Assembly (NCBI GenBank): GCA_038131795.1
Contig: JAYPQE010000002.1
Location: 62,001-126,000, forward strand
Length of the DNA: 64,000 bases
Reading direction: 5' to 3'
Source: Eutrophobius brisbanensis
Lineage (GTDB): Bacteria; Pseudomonadota; Gammaproteobacteria; Eutrophobiales; Eutrophobiaceae
The notes under the pieces: model-generated
The model's input: only the letters and a program-made list of their open reading frames with translations
Databases searched by the model: none
Told to the model about the DNA's origin: nothing
Shown here: piece by piece, positions 36,037-44,695 of the stretch
Layout: the number at the start of each line of letters is the position of its first letter
Numbering within the stretch: position 1 is the stretch's first letter
Position numbers and translations under genes: made by a program

Positions 36037-37764
36037 TTGACACAATCCAGTGAAAAATTACGCGGTGCTGATATCTTTGTCAAATCACTTATCGATGAAG
36101 GCGTTAGCCACCTTTTTGGCTATCCGGGAGGGGCTGTATTACATATATACGATGCCCTGTATAAGCAGACAGACATAGAGCATATCCTGGTCCGTCACGA
36201 ACAAGGCGCTACCCATGCGGCTGATGGATATGCGCGGGCGACGGGTAAACCTGGTGTTGTCCTGGTAACTTCAGGTCCAGGTGTAACCAATGCCATTACA
36301 GGTATTGCCACAGCCTATCTGGATTCTATTCCCATGGTCGTTTTTTCAGGGCAGGTAATACGGAGCATGATTGGTAATGATGCATTTCAGGAAGTTGATG
36401 CCATCGGTATTTCCAGGCCATGTGTCAAACATAACTTTCTGGTGAAAGACGTCAAGGAACTGGCCAGTACAATCAAAAAAGCATTTTATGTAGCCAAGAG
36501 TGGCCGCCCTGGCCCTGTGTTAGTGGATATTCCTAAGGACGTGACTGCGGATATGTGTGAGTACAGCTACCCACAGGATATTGATATGCGCTCATATCGC
36601 CCGGTTACAAAGGGACACCCTGGACAAATAAAACGTGCCATCAAGTTACTGGTCTCGGCAAAGAAGCCTATGGTTTATACAGGAGGAGGTGTGATACTGG
36701 GCGAGGCCCATGAGGAACTCACCCAAATGACACAGTCACTGGGATACCCGATAACCAATACGTTGATGGGATTGGGGGCATACCCCGCTTCCGATAAACA
36801 GTTTCTCGGTATGCTGGGGATGCATGGGACCTATGAAGCCAACATGGCCATGCACCATTGTGATGTATTGCTGGCAATCGGTGCGCGGTTTGATGACAGG
36901 GTAACAGGTGATCTGGAACAGTTTTGTCCTGATGCAAAAATTATCCATATCGATGTAGATCCCGCATCCATCTCCAAAAATGTTCCGGTAGACATTCCAA
37001 TCGTAGGTGATGTGAAGAGTGTTTTGACAGATATCAACAGGACCCTGGGTTCGCAACTTCATAAGATTGATCAAAATGCTATTGCTCTGTGGTGGGACCA
37101 GATTAAGGAGTGGCAAAAAATGGATTGTTTACGTTTTGACAGACAATCTGAAAAAATCAAACCACAGTATGTTATAGAGACACTTCATGAACTAACAAAC
37201 GGTGATGCTTATATTACCTCTGACGTTGGGCAGCATCAGATGTGGGCAGCTCAGTTCTATAAATTTAACAAGCCAAGGCGCTGGATCAATTCAGGCGGCC
37301 TGGGGACAATGGGATTTGGTTTGCCAGCAGCTATGGGTGTCAAAGTTGCATTCCCTGATGAAACGGTGGCCTGTATCAGCGGCGAAGCCAGCCTGGTGAT
37401 GTGTATTCAGGAACTTTCTACCTGTCTTCAATATGGTTTGCCGGTAAAGATTATCCTGTTAAATAACCGTTATATGGGCATGGTTAGACAGTGGCAGGAA
37501 TTCTTCTACGATAAACGATATTCACATTCGTACATGGATGCTTTACCAGATTTTGTAAAGCTGGCAGATAGCTTTGGTCATGTAGGTATGAGAGTAGAAA
37601 ACGCAAGTGATGTTAAAGATGCTCTCAAACAAGGCCTGGGAATGAAAGACAGGCTGGTATTGATGGATTTCATTACAGATCAAACCGAGAATGTTTATCC
37701 TATGATAGCCGCTGGTAAAGGTCAGCACGAAATGCACCTGACACCAGAGCGTGACCTGGCCTGA
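36037..37764 (+). CDS. ilvB: Acetolactate synthase, large subunit
   Basis: TPP-dependent catalytic subunit for the first common step of valine and leucine synthesis (and acetohydroxybutyrate for isoleucine). With TTG 36037 as start it has 575 residues, the usual length, and AGGG (36028-36031) lies at a good distance. A longer frame from ATG 35947 adds 30 atypical residues. The catalytic Glu is in VRHEQGATHAADGYARATG; FAD and TPP motifs follow. The TPP-Mg motif reads GEAS where E. coli has GDGS, a conservative change. ilvN and ilvC follow, forming an operon. Confidence 0.94.
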   Translation: MTQSSEKLRGADIFVKSLIDEGVSHLFGYPGGAVLHIYDALYKQTDIEHILVRHEQGATHAADGYARATGKPGVVLVTSGPGVTNAITGIATAYLDSIPMVVFSGQVIRSMIGNDAFQEVDAIGISRPCVKHNFLVKDVKELASTIKKAFYVAKSGRPGPVLVDIPKDVTADMCEYSYPQDIDMRSYRPVTKGHPGQIKRAIKLLVSAKKPMVYTGGGVILGEAHEELTQMTQSLGYPITNTLMGLGAYPASDKQFLGMLGMHGTYEANMAMHHCDVLLAIGARFDDRVTGDLEQFCPDAKIIHIDVDPASISKNVPVDIPIVGDVKSVLTDINRTLGSQLHKIDQNAIALWWDQIKEWQKMDCLRFDRQSEKIKPQYVIETLHELTNGDAYITSDVGQHQMWAAQFYKFNKPRRWINSGGLGTMGFGLPAAMGVKVAFPDETVACISGEASLVMCIQELSTCLQYGLPVKIILLNNRYMGMVRQWQEFFYDKRYSHSYMDALPDFVKLADSFGHVGMRVENASDVKDALKQGLGMKDRLVLMDFITDQTENVYPMIAAGKGQHEMHLTPERDLA

Positions 37765-37770
37765 TAAAAA

Positions 37771-38262
37771 ATGCGACATATTTTATCATTACTCGTTGAA
37801 AACGAAGCAGGTGCTTTGTCCAGAATTTCAGGTTTATTTTCAGCCAGGGCATTTAATATTGAGTCATTAACGGTCGCACCCACAGAAGATAAATCCCTAT
37901 CCCGTATGACTATCGTCACCACAGGATCCGACCAGATTATTGAACAGATTACCAAGCAGGTAAACAAACTGGTAGATGTGATTAAGGTTATAGATCTGAG
38001 TGAAAGGGCCCACATTGAAAGGGAATTATTATTGGTAAAACTGGATGCCGAAAAAGTCCAAAAAGGAGAGCTTGAGCTGATTGTCAATGCTAATAATGCG
38101 CAAATAATCGATGACAGTGAAAATACAATCACCATAGAAATTATCAGTACCGGGGAGGTGCTGGACAACTTTATTGAAAAGCTGAATAAAGCCTGGATAC
38201 TCGAAGTTGTCAGGTCAGGGGTGTCAGGGATTACCCTTGGCGCAAGTATAATAAATAATTAA
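37771..38262 (+). CDS. ilvN: Acetolactate synthase, small regulatory subunit
   Basis: Regulatory subunit (IlvH/IlvN) of 163 residues that binds valine for feedback inhibition and stimulates the large subunit. The N-terminal ACT domain starts HILSLLVENEAGALSRISGL, and the C-terminal domain covers residues 80-160. It begins six bases after ilvB. Called ilvN here; the close name ilvH would also fit. Confidence 0.93.
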   Translation: MRHILSLLVENEAGALSRISGLFSARAFNIESLTVAPTEDKSLSRMTIVTTGSDQIIEQITKQVNKLVDVIKVIDLSERAHIERELLLVKLDAEKVQKGELELIVNANNAQIIDDSENTITIEIISTGEVLDNFIEKLNKAWILEVVRSGVSGITLGASIINN

Positions 38263-38284
38263 TCAAGAGAAGGCAGGAGTAACA

Positions 38285-39301
38285 ATGAATATCTATTATG
38301 ATAAAGATGCAGATTTATCACTTATTAAAAGCAAAAAGGTCACCATTATTGGATATGGTTCTCAAGGTCACGCCCACTCTAATAATCTGAAAGATTCAGG
38401 TGTAGAGGTATGTGTAGGACTGAGAGAAGGTTCAGCTTCTGCAAAAAAAGCTGAGTCTGCGGGATTATTGGTGAAATCAATTGAAGATGCCGTAGCCTGG
38501 GCAGACTTGGTGATGTTACTGGCGCCTGATGAGCATCAGGCAAGACTGTACCAGGAGAAGATTGAACCCAATATTCAACAGGGTGCTGCACTGGCCTTTG
38601 CCCACGGTTTTAATATTCACTTTATGCAGATAGAGCCTAGAGCAGACCTGGATGTATTCATGATCGCACCAAAAGGCCCGGGTCACCTGGTCCGTTCAAC
38701 CTATACCCAGGGCGGCGGTGTACCTTCATTAATTGCCATTCACCAGAACCCGTCAGGTCAGGCCAAGGAACTGGCGCTATCTTATGCTTCAGCAAATGGT
38801 GGCGGCCGGGCCGGGGTTATTGAAACCACGTTTAAGGAAGAAACTGAGACAGATCTATTTGGAGAGCAGGCAGTGCTTTGCGGAGGCATTACTGCATTGA
38901 TTGAAGCCGGGTTTGATACCCTGGTGGAAGCAGGATATGCCCCTGAGATGGCCTATTTCGAATGCTTGCATGAAACCAAACTCATCGTCGATCTAATATA
39001 TGAAGGTGGCATTGCCAATATGCGTTACTCCATTTCAAATACCGCCGAATATGGTGACTTTACGCGTGGACCCAGGGTGATAAACGAAGAGTCTAGAAAG
39101 GCAATGAAAGAAATTTTAAAGGAAGTCCAAACTGGTAGATTTGCAAGGGAGTTTATCCTTGAAAACCAGGCAGGGACACCCGTGATGAAGGCAGAACGCC
39201 GGATCAGTAAGGCCCATCCAATCGAGACGGTTGGTGAGAAATTGCGTTCGATGATGCCCTGGATCTCCCAGAACAAGTTGGTTGACCAGGATAAAAACTA
39301 A
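38285..39301 (+). CDS. ilvC: Ketol-acid reductoisomerase
   Basis: NADPH- and Mg-dependent second step of branched-chain synthesis. It is a class I enzyme of 338 residues: Rossmann motif VTIIGYGSQGHAHSNNLKDS, metal-binding Asp and Glu in KEETETDLFGEQAVLCGG, and ECLHETKLIVDL. The ATG follows GGCAGGAG at a good distance. It is the third gene of the ilvB-ilvN-ilvC operon. No lesion seen. Confidence 0.96.
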   Translation: MNIYYDKDADLSLIKSKKVTIIGYGSQGHAHSNNLKDSGVEVCVGLREGSASAKKAESAGLLVKSIEDAVAWADLVMLLAPDEHQARLYQEKIEPNIQQGAALAFAHGFNIHFMQIEPRADLDVFMIAPKGPGHLVRSTYTQGGGVPSLIAIHQNPSGQAKELALSYASANGGGRAGVIETTFKEETETDLFGEQAVLCGGITALIEAGFDTLVEAGYAPEMAYFECLHETKLIVDLIYEGGIANMRYSISNTAEYGDFTRGPRVINEESRKAMKEILKEVQTGRFAREFILENQAGTPVMKAERRISKAHPIETVGEKLRSMMPWISQNKLVDQDKN

Positions 39302-39356
39302 TTCAATCCCTGTGGTAATAGGTGTTTAAAAATCGTAGTAGCTTTGCAGGTAATCG

Positions 39357-40004
39357 ATGATAGTCGCACGTGAAATTAGGTTGGCCCTGATTGTGATGGT
39401 TATTATCGCTATTTCCATCAAGGTCTACATGGGCTGGTTACCGGCATTAGTGGTCGCCACTGTGATTGTAATAGTGGCATATTTATTCAGGGACCCGATA
39501 TGCACAATTCCATCGGCACCATTGGCAATTGTCAGTCCCGTCAGTGGGCATATCGAAAGTATTGAGAAAACCAGTGATACTTATCTGAATCGGCAGGCGA
39601 TCAGGATCAGGATTCATATGTCATACCTGGACACGCATATTTTGCGTAGCCCTATAGAGGGAAAGGTCAGAAACCAGTGGGCAGAATCCAGTCCTGATAA
39701 TGATACTAAAAAACGGTATACCTACTGGATACAGACAGATGAAGGTGATGACATTGTATATTCCATTGGTACCGGAAACTTTGCACCCTTTTTGAATATA
39801 GATTTACGCTGTGGTGAACGTACTGGTCAGGGGCAGAAATCTGGCTATTTATATTTTTTCGGTATAGTCGATGTCTATGTTCCTGAATCCTCACGGATCC
39901 TGGTGAGTGAGGGTGATACCATTGATGCAGGTGCTTCTATACTTGCCATGATTATTCATAAGAGCGGTGCCCAGTTAACCAGCACCCAGGTACCTGCTGC
40001 CTGA
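39357..40004 (+). CDS. Phosphatidylserine decarboxylase-like protein lacking the pyruvoyl Ser
   Basis: Short-type Psd homologue of 215 residues next to pssA, where psd normally lies. Two N-terminal hydrophobic segments are followed by YLFRDP, VSPVSGHIESIE and IHMSYLDTHILRSPIEG, which keeps the Asp-His pair of the family. Psd enzymes cut themselves at a Gly-Ser and turn that Ser into the pyruvoyl cofactor; short types read like RFGSRVDVY. Here the segment is YFFGIVDVYVP, with no Ser after Gly. The protein should therefore not self-process. It may be a non-decarboxylating relative or a dead enzyme. Confidence 0.72.
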   Translation: MIVAREIRLALIVMVIIAISIKVYMGWLPALVVATVIVIVAYLFRDPICTIPSAPLAIVSPVSGHIESIEKTSDTYLNRQAIRIRIHMSYLDTHILRSPIEGKVRNQWAESSPDNDTKKRYTYWIQTDEGDDIVYSIGTGNFAPFLNIDLRCGERTGQGQKSGYLYFFGIVDVYVPESSRILVSEGDTIDAGASILAMIIHKSGAQLTSTQVPAA

Positions 40005-40050
40005 TTCAATCAAGTCGGTAGTATTTTTTAAAAAAAAATTGGGAAAAACA

Positions 40051-40073
40051 GGCAATCATGCCATGGTTTTTTT
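40051..40073 (+). terminator. Possible weak terminator between psd-like gene and pssA
   Basis: GGCA (40051-40054) and TGCC (40059-40062) form a short stem flanked by an A run before and a T run (40067-40073) after. The stem is only four firm pairs, so termination would be weak. The rest of the 100-base gap is A/T rich. Confidence 0.3.
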
Positions 40074-40118
40074 CAGCAAACCCATTTATAGAATCCCCAA
40101 GCTGTGGTATATCAGGGT

Positions 40119-40874
40119 ATGGTAAATCGTCGACCAGGCATATATTTATTACCGAACCTGTTTACAACTTCAGCGTTGTTCGCAGGTTTTTATTCAATTA
40201 TTGCATCAATAAATGGTCGATTTGAAGCGGGTGCCATTGCAGTTTTTGTGGCGATGATTATGGATGGTATGGATGGCAGGATAGCCAGGTTGACCAATAC
40301 CCAATCAGATTTTGGTACCCAATTTGACAGCCTTTCAGATTTAATCTCCTTCGGTTTGGCGCCTGCACTTTTAATCTATCAATGGTCATTATTTAACCTA
40401 GGGAAAGTAGGGTGGTCTGCTGCTTTTATCTACACTGCGGCCGCTGCATTGAGGTTAGCGAGATTTAATACCCAGGTGACAAATGACGATAAGCGATATT
40501 TTCAGGGATTGGCGAGCCCTGCAGCAGCAGCCTTGATTGCCGGCGTTGTCTGGCTTGGTGAGAGTATCGGGATCCCAGATGACAGTGCCAATCTGTTGAT
40601 TACATTGCCAGTGACTGTTTTGAGTGGGATTTTAATGGTGAGTAATATTCGCTATCACAGTTTTAAGCAGATCGATCTCAAAGGTAAAGTTCCCTTTGTG
40701 TCTATCCTGGTTGTGGTGATGGTGTTTTTTTTATTTTCCAGTAACCCCCCATTAATTTTAACTTCTGTTGCCTTGTGTTATGCATGTTCCGGTCCGATTT
40801 TTACCCTGATAATGATCAGGCGACATAGGGCGGCAAGAAGACAGACCGATATTGAACTGGACAATGATAATTAA
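40119..40874 (+). CDS. pssA: CDP-diacylglycerol-serine O-phosphatidyltransferase
   Basis: Integral membrane enzyme that makes phosphatidylserine from CDP-diacylglycerol and serine. The CDP-alcohol phosphotransferase motif is complete: MDGMDGRIARLTNTQSDFG then FDSLSD. About seven membrane spans in 251 residues, Bacillus-type (not the soluble E. coli type). The start is uncertain between ATG 40119 and GTG 40104; neither has a strong ribosome site. It lies between the psd-like gene and leuA, a common order in proteobacteria. Confidence 0.93.
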   Translation: MVNRRPGIYLLPNLFTTSALFAGFYSIIASINGRFEAGAIAVFVAMIMDGMDGRIARLTNTQSDFGTQFDSLSDLISFGLAPALLIYQWSLFNLGKVGWSAAFIYTAAAALRLARFNTQVTNDDKRYFQGLASPAAAALIAGVVWLGESIGIPDDSANLLITLPVTVLSGILMVSNIRYHSFKQIDLKGKVPFVSILVVVMVFFLFSSNPPLILTSVALCYACSGPIFTLIMIRRHRAARRQTDIELDNDN

Positions 40875-40934
40875 AACTTGGCAAAAACAGGATTGCCAGC
40901 TATAGTTTTGACCCATGTATACCATTTTTAGCCA

Positions 40935-41015
40935 ATGCAAACCTGTTCTGCCCTCTATACCCTGTCTGGGTAATGGCCGTCTGCTCCTGCCCTGCTAGGG
41001 CAGAAACTTTCTTTT
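40935..41015 (+). promoter_or_regulatory. Possible leader peptide and attenuator before leuA
   Basis: A 12-codon frame (40935-40973, MQTCSALYTLSG) with two Leu codons ends 14 bases before a terminator hairpin in the leuA leader. Leucine attenuators usually have runs of Leu codons, which this lacks, so the case is weak. A separate short inverted repeat TGGCAA/TTGCCA (40879-40898) follows the pssA stop. Confidence 0.25.
40987..41015 (+). terminator. Intrinsic terminator or attenuator upstream of leuA
   Basis: The perfect 7-base stem CTGCCCT / AGGGCAG (40987-40993 and 40997-41003) with loop GCT is followed by AAACTTTCTTTT. It lies 80 bases before the leuA ATG, so it either ends the pssA transcript or attenuates leuA. 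Confidence 0.7.
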
Positions 41016-41095
41016 ACAACTGTTTTTCACAATTTTTAAAAACTATGCCGCTTTAAGGCATATACGGTATATTTAGTGTTAAATGGAGCATTCCA

Positions 41096-42631
41096 ATGAA
41101 CGATAAACTGATCATATTTGATACGACTTTACGCGACGGCGAACAAAGCCCCGGCGCGACAATGAATAAAGATGAAAAGGTCATGATCGCCAGAGCACTG
41201 GAAAAATTGCGTGTGGATATCATTGAAGCTGGTTTCCCCATTGCCAGTCCTGGAGATTTTGATGCAGTAAAAGCTGTTGCACAAACCATAACTGAAAGTG
41301 TGGTATGTGGATTGGCACGTACCAGTGATGCAGATATAGACGCAGCCGGAGAGGCGCTGAAACCCGCAGCACAGGCAAGGATACACACATTTATCGCTAC
41401 CTCACCAATACACATGCAGCATAAATTATGTATGACCCCTGATGAGGTGATTGCTACGGCTGTCAAGGCAGTAAAACGTGCAGGTAAGTTTACAGATAAT
41501 ATTGAATTTTCCCCGGAAGATGCAGGGCGTTCAGAAATTGACTTTCTTTGTAAAGTCATTGAATCCGTAATTGATGCCGGCGCCACGACAATCAATGTAC
41601 CTGATACCGTTGGTTACAGTATGCCCCATCAGTTTGGTGAGACCATAAGACAGTTAATTGAAAGAGTCCCTAATTCCGATAAGGCGGTGTTCTCAGTGCA
41701 TTGCCATAATGATCTTGGTCTGGCTGTATCCAATTCTCTTGCTGCGGTTCTCAATGGTGCCAGACAGGTTGAATGTACCATTAATGGTTTGGGGGAACGT
41801 GCAGGTAATGCGGCCCTGGAGGAAATTGTGATGGCAGTGAGGACCCGTAAAGACGTGTTTGCATGTGACACCAATATCGATACGACGGAAATAGTAAATT
41901 GTTCGAGGCTGGTATCCAATATTACCGGGTTTTCAGTCCAGCCAAATAAGGCTATCGTCGGTGCCAATGCTTTTGCCCATGAGTCCGGGATACACCAGGA
42001 TGGTGTGATCAAGAGCAGGGAAACCTACGAGATTATGAAGGCAGAGGATGTAGGTTGGAACACCAACAGGTTGGTGCTTGGTAAACACTCGGGTCGAAAC
42101 GCGTTCAAGACCAGATTGAAAGAGTTGGGTTTTGAATTTCATAGTGAGGAAGAGCTGAATGAGAGCTTTAAAAATTTCAAGGACCTTGCAGATAAAAAGC
42201 ATGAGATTTTCGATGAAGACCTGCAGGCCCTTGTGACCGATAGTTTGCAGGAAGCATCCCATGAAAGAATCAAATTTATTTCCCTGAAAGTTAATACAGA
42301 AACAGGTGAAGTTCCAACAGCTGACATTACATTATCGGTAGATGGAAAGGAAATCTGTAAACAATCCACAGGAGATGGGCCGGTTGATGCTGTTTTCAAG
42401 GCAATTGAATCAATCCTGGATAGTGGTTGTAATTTATTACTTTATTCAGTGAATAGCATCACCGGTGGAACTGATTCTCAGGGGGAAGTTACCGTTAGAA
42501 TGAGTAAAGACGGACGTATAGTAAATGGCAGGGGCGCAGATACGGACATAATATCTGCGTCTGCCAAGGCCTATATCAATGGCCTAAATCGGGTAATGGA
42601 TAAAGATCAAAGAGAACATCCACAGCTATGA
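41096..42631 (+). CDS. leuA: 2-isopropylmalate synthase
   Basis: First committed step of leucine synthesis: condenses 2-ketoisovalerate with acetyl-CoA. The 511 residues match the standard length. The catalytic barrel has FDTTLRDGEQSPGATM, the metal-site HCHNDLGLAVSNSLAAV and GLGERAGNAALEE. The regulatory C-terminal domain ends near residue 505 and should bind leucine. It overlaps the next gene by four bases. A terminator-like hairpin precedes it. Confidence 0.96.
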   Translation: MNDKLIIFDTTLRDGEQSPGATMNKDEKVMIARALEKLRVDIIEAGFPIASPGDFDAVKAVAQTITESVVCGLARTSDADIDAAGEALKPAAQARIHTFIATSPIHMQHKLCMTPDEVIATAVKAVKRAGKFTDNIEFSPEDAGRSEIDFLCKVIESVIDAGATTINVPDTVGYSMPHQFGETIRQLIERVPNSDKAVFSVHCHNDLGLAVSNSLAAVLNGARQVECTINGLGERAGNAALEEIVMAVRTRKDVFACDTNIDTTEIVNCSRLVSNITGFSVQPNKAIVGANAFAHESGIHQDGVIKSRETYEIMKAEDVGWNTNRLVLGKHSGRNAFKTRLKELGFEFHSEEELNESFKNFKDLADKKHEIFDEDLQALVTDSLQEASHERIKFISLKVNTETGEVPTADITLSVDGKEICKQSTGDGPVDAVFKAIESILDSGCNLLLYSVNSITGGTDSQGEVTVRMSKDGRIVNGRGADTDIISASAKAYINGLNRVMDKDQREHPQL

Positions 42632-43311
42632 ATCATGAATTGCGAACCAGGGAATATCTGAAATTAATGGGTATTGATGTCTGGATATCCAGAGATTCAG
42701 ATATTTCAGTCGGTCCAGAGCTTGAAAATGAACAACATATAGAACATTCAAGATCATTGGAGGAGTTACAGAAACAGGTATCGGTATGTACCAATTGCAG
42801 ATTGCATGCTGGTCGTACCCAGACCGTTTTTGGTACGGGTTCATTCCAGGCAGATTTTATGTTAATAGGTGAGGCGCCAGGTGCTGAAGAAGATAAACAA
42901 GGTAAGCCCTTTGTCGGCAGGGCTGGAAAACTGCTAACCGCAATGTTGTCTTCAATAGGGCTTCAGAGAAAAGAGGTTTTCATTGCCAATATCCTCAAAT
43001 GCAGGCCGCCAAACAACCGCGACCCTTCTGCAGATGAGGTGGCAGCCTGTGCTGAATATTTAAATACTCAGATACAGGTAATCAAGCCCAGATTAATTAT
43101 TGCACTTGGACGCATTGCAGCTCAAAACTTATTAAAGTCAGAGGTTCCCATTGGCAAGATGCGGGGTAAAGTCTATCGATATGGTGAAATGGAGATACCG
43201 GTCATTGTCACTTATCATCCGGCTTACTTATTACGGTCACCCAGAGAAAAACGCAAGTCCTGGCAGGATTTGCAATTAGCTGTAAGAGAATATAGAAAAA
43301 CCATACAATGA
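42628..43311 (+). CDS. Family 4 uracil-DNA glycosylase
   Basis: Iron-sulfur uracil-DNA glycosylase of 227 residues that removes uracil from DNA. The four cluster Cys are in VCTNCRLH, ILKCRPPNNRDP and AACAEYL. Motif A is GEAPGAEEDKQGKPFVGRAG and motif B is TYHPAYLLRSP. The first 45 residues are variable. It overlaps leuA by four bases and rimI by four bases, so the three are coupled. The pairing with rimI is common in gammaproteobacteria. Confidence 0.9.
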   Translation: MNHELRTREYLKLMGIDVWISRDSDISVGPELENEQHIEHSRSLEELQKQVSVCTNCRLHAGRTQTVFGTGSFQADFMLIGEAPGAEEDKQGKPFVGRAGKLLTAMLSSIGLQRKEVFIANILKCRPPNNRDPSADEVAACAEYLNTQIQVIKPRLIIALGRIAAQNLLKSEVPIGKMRGKVYRYGEMEIPVIVTYHPAYLLRSPREKRKSWQDLQLAVREYRKTIQ

Positions 43312-43775
43312 GTGCAGTTATTAAACAGGATGTATTTACATTTAGACCTATGGTCGAGTCAGACCTTGATGAGGTACTCGTTATTGAAGATCAGGTTTAT
43401 AATTTTCCGTGGAGTCGCAAAATATTTCTTGATTGTTTGCGGGTAGGGTACTGTAGTTGGGTATTGGAATCAGGGGATCAGACTATAAATGCTTATGGGA
43501 TCATGTCTGTAGCTGTTGGGGAGAGTCACATTCTCAATTTATGTGTACATCCAAATTTCCAACGCAGGGGATATGGCAACAGCCTTTTGTTCCACTTGCT
43601 GGAGGTAGCGAAAAAATATAATGCCAATATCGCTTTTCTTGAGGTGCGTCCATCAAACCAGGCAGCGCGACAACTTTATCTTGATGCAGGGTTTAATGAT
43701 GTGGGTATGCGGCGAGAATATTATCCCGCCATGAATGGTAGAGAAGATGCGATAATTATGGCACGTTCACTTTAA
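43308..43775 (+). CDS. rimI: Ribosomal protein S18 alanine N-acetyltransferase
   Basis: GNAT acetyltransferase of 155 residues that acetylates the N-terminal Ala of ribosomal protein S18. It opens FRPMVESDLDEVLVIE with VYNFPWSRKIFLDCL, and the acetyl-CoA loop is HPNFQRRGYGNSLL followed by FLEVRPSNQAARQLYLDAGF, typical of RimI. It starts within the end of the glycosylase gene. Confidence 0.92.
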   Translation: MSAVIKQDVFTFRPMVESDLDEVLVIEDQVYNFPWSRKIFLDCLRVGYCSWVLESGDQTINAYGIMSVAVGESHILNLCVHPNFQRRGYGNSLLFHLLEVAKKYNANIAFLEVRPSNQAARQLYLDAGFNDVGMRREYYPAMNGREDAIIMARSL

Positions 43776-43791
43776 TGATTATAAATAACTT

Positions 43792-44688
43792 ATGAATACA
43801 AAATTTCCCACATTGGAATCTGCAATTGGTCAGACACCTTTAGTTAGGCTACAGAAAATTGGTATCGAGACCGGCAATATCTTGCTTGCCAAGCTGGAAG
43901 GTAATAATCCGGCAGGATCGGTTAAAGACAGGCCGGCAATGAGTATGATCAAGTATGCAGAACAACGGCAGGAAATTAAGCCCGGAGACACGCTGATAGA
44001 AGCCACCAGTGGAAACACCGGGATTGCCCTGGCAATGGCCGCAGCAATAAAAGGTTATAAGATGGTATTAATTATGCCGGAACATATGAGTCTTGAAAGA
44101 CGTGCTGCGATGAAGGCCTTCGGTGCGGAAATAATCCTTGTGAGTAAGGCCGAAGGCATGGAAGGTGCCAGAGACCTGGCTGACGAGATGGGGCAGCAGG
44201 GTAGGGCTAAGGTGTTGAATCAGTTCGCAAATCCAGATAACCCCCGAGCCCATTATGAGGGCACCGGTCCTGAAATTTGGGAAAAAACCAACGGAGAGGT
44301 AACCCACTTTGTCAGTGCAATGGGAACAACAGGTACCATTATGGGAGTGTCCAGATATCTCAAAGAAAAAAATCCTGAGGTTCAGATCATTGGTGTGCAA
44401 CCGAAAGGTAATGAAAGTATTCCGGGGATCAGGCGGTGGCCAGAGGAATACCTCCCTGATATCTATGATGCTAGCAGGGTAGACAAGGTCATTGATATCT
44501 CGCCTGCACAGGCAGAACATATGACGCGACGTCTGGCCGCGGAAGAGGGAATATTTGCAGGTGTTTCATCCGGTGGAGCAATTCATGCCACGCTACAAGT
44601 TGCCAGGCAGGTTGAAAATGCCATTTTGGTAGCCATTATCTGTGACCGTGGTGACAGATACCTTTCGACAGATATATTTCCTGCCTGA
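43792..44688 (+). CDS. cysM: Cysteine synthase B
   Basis: PLP enzyme of 298 residues making cysteine from O-acetylserine and sulfide or thiosulfate. The PLP Lys is in NPAGSVKDRPA, the substrate loop is EATSGNTGIALAMAAA and the phosphate loop is GTTGTIMGV. The run RRWPEEYLP and the C-terminal ICDRGDRYLSTDIFP fit CysM rather than CysK. A small gap separates it from rimI. The next gene starts eight bases after its stop. Confidence 0.94.
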   Translation: MNTKFPTLESAIGQTPLVRLQKIGIETGNILLAKLEGNNPAGSVKDRPAMSMIKYAEQRQEIKPGDTLIEATSGNTGIALAMAAAIKGYKMVLIMPEHMSLERRAAMKAFGAEIILVSKAEGMEGARDLADEMGQQGRAKVLNQFANPDNPRAHYEGTGPEIWEKTNGEVTHFVSAMGTTGTIMGVSRYLKEKNPEVQIIGVQPKGNESIPGIRRWPEEYLPDIYDASRVDKVIDISPAQAEHMTRRLAAEEGIFAGVSSGGAIHATLQVARQVENAILVAIICDRGDRYLSTDIFPA

Positions 44689-44695
44689 TCAGTCC

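Noticed and set aside
36037..37764. IlvB GEAS motif as a defect
   Set aside because: Glu in place of Asp and the small change after it are seen in other IlvB proteins and should still bind Mg-TPP.
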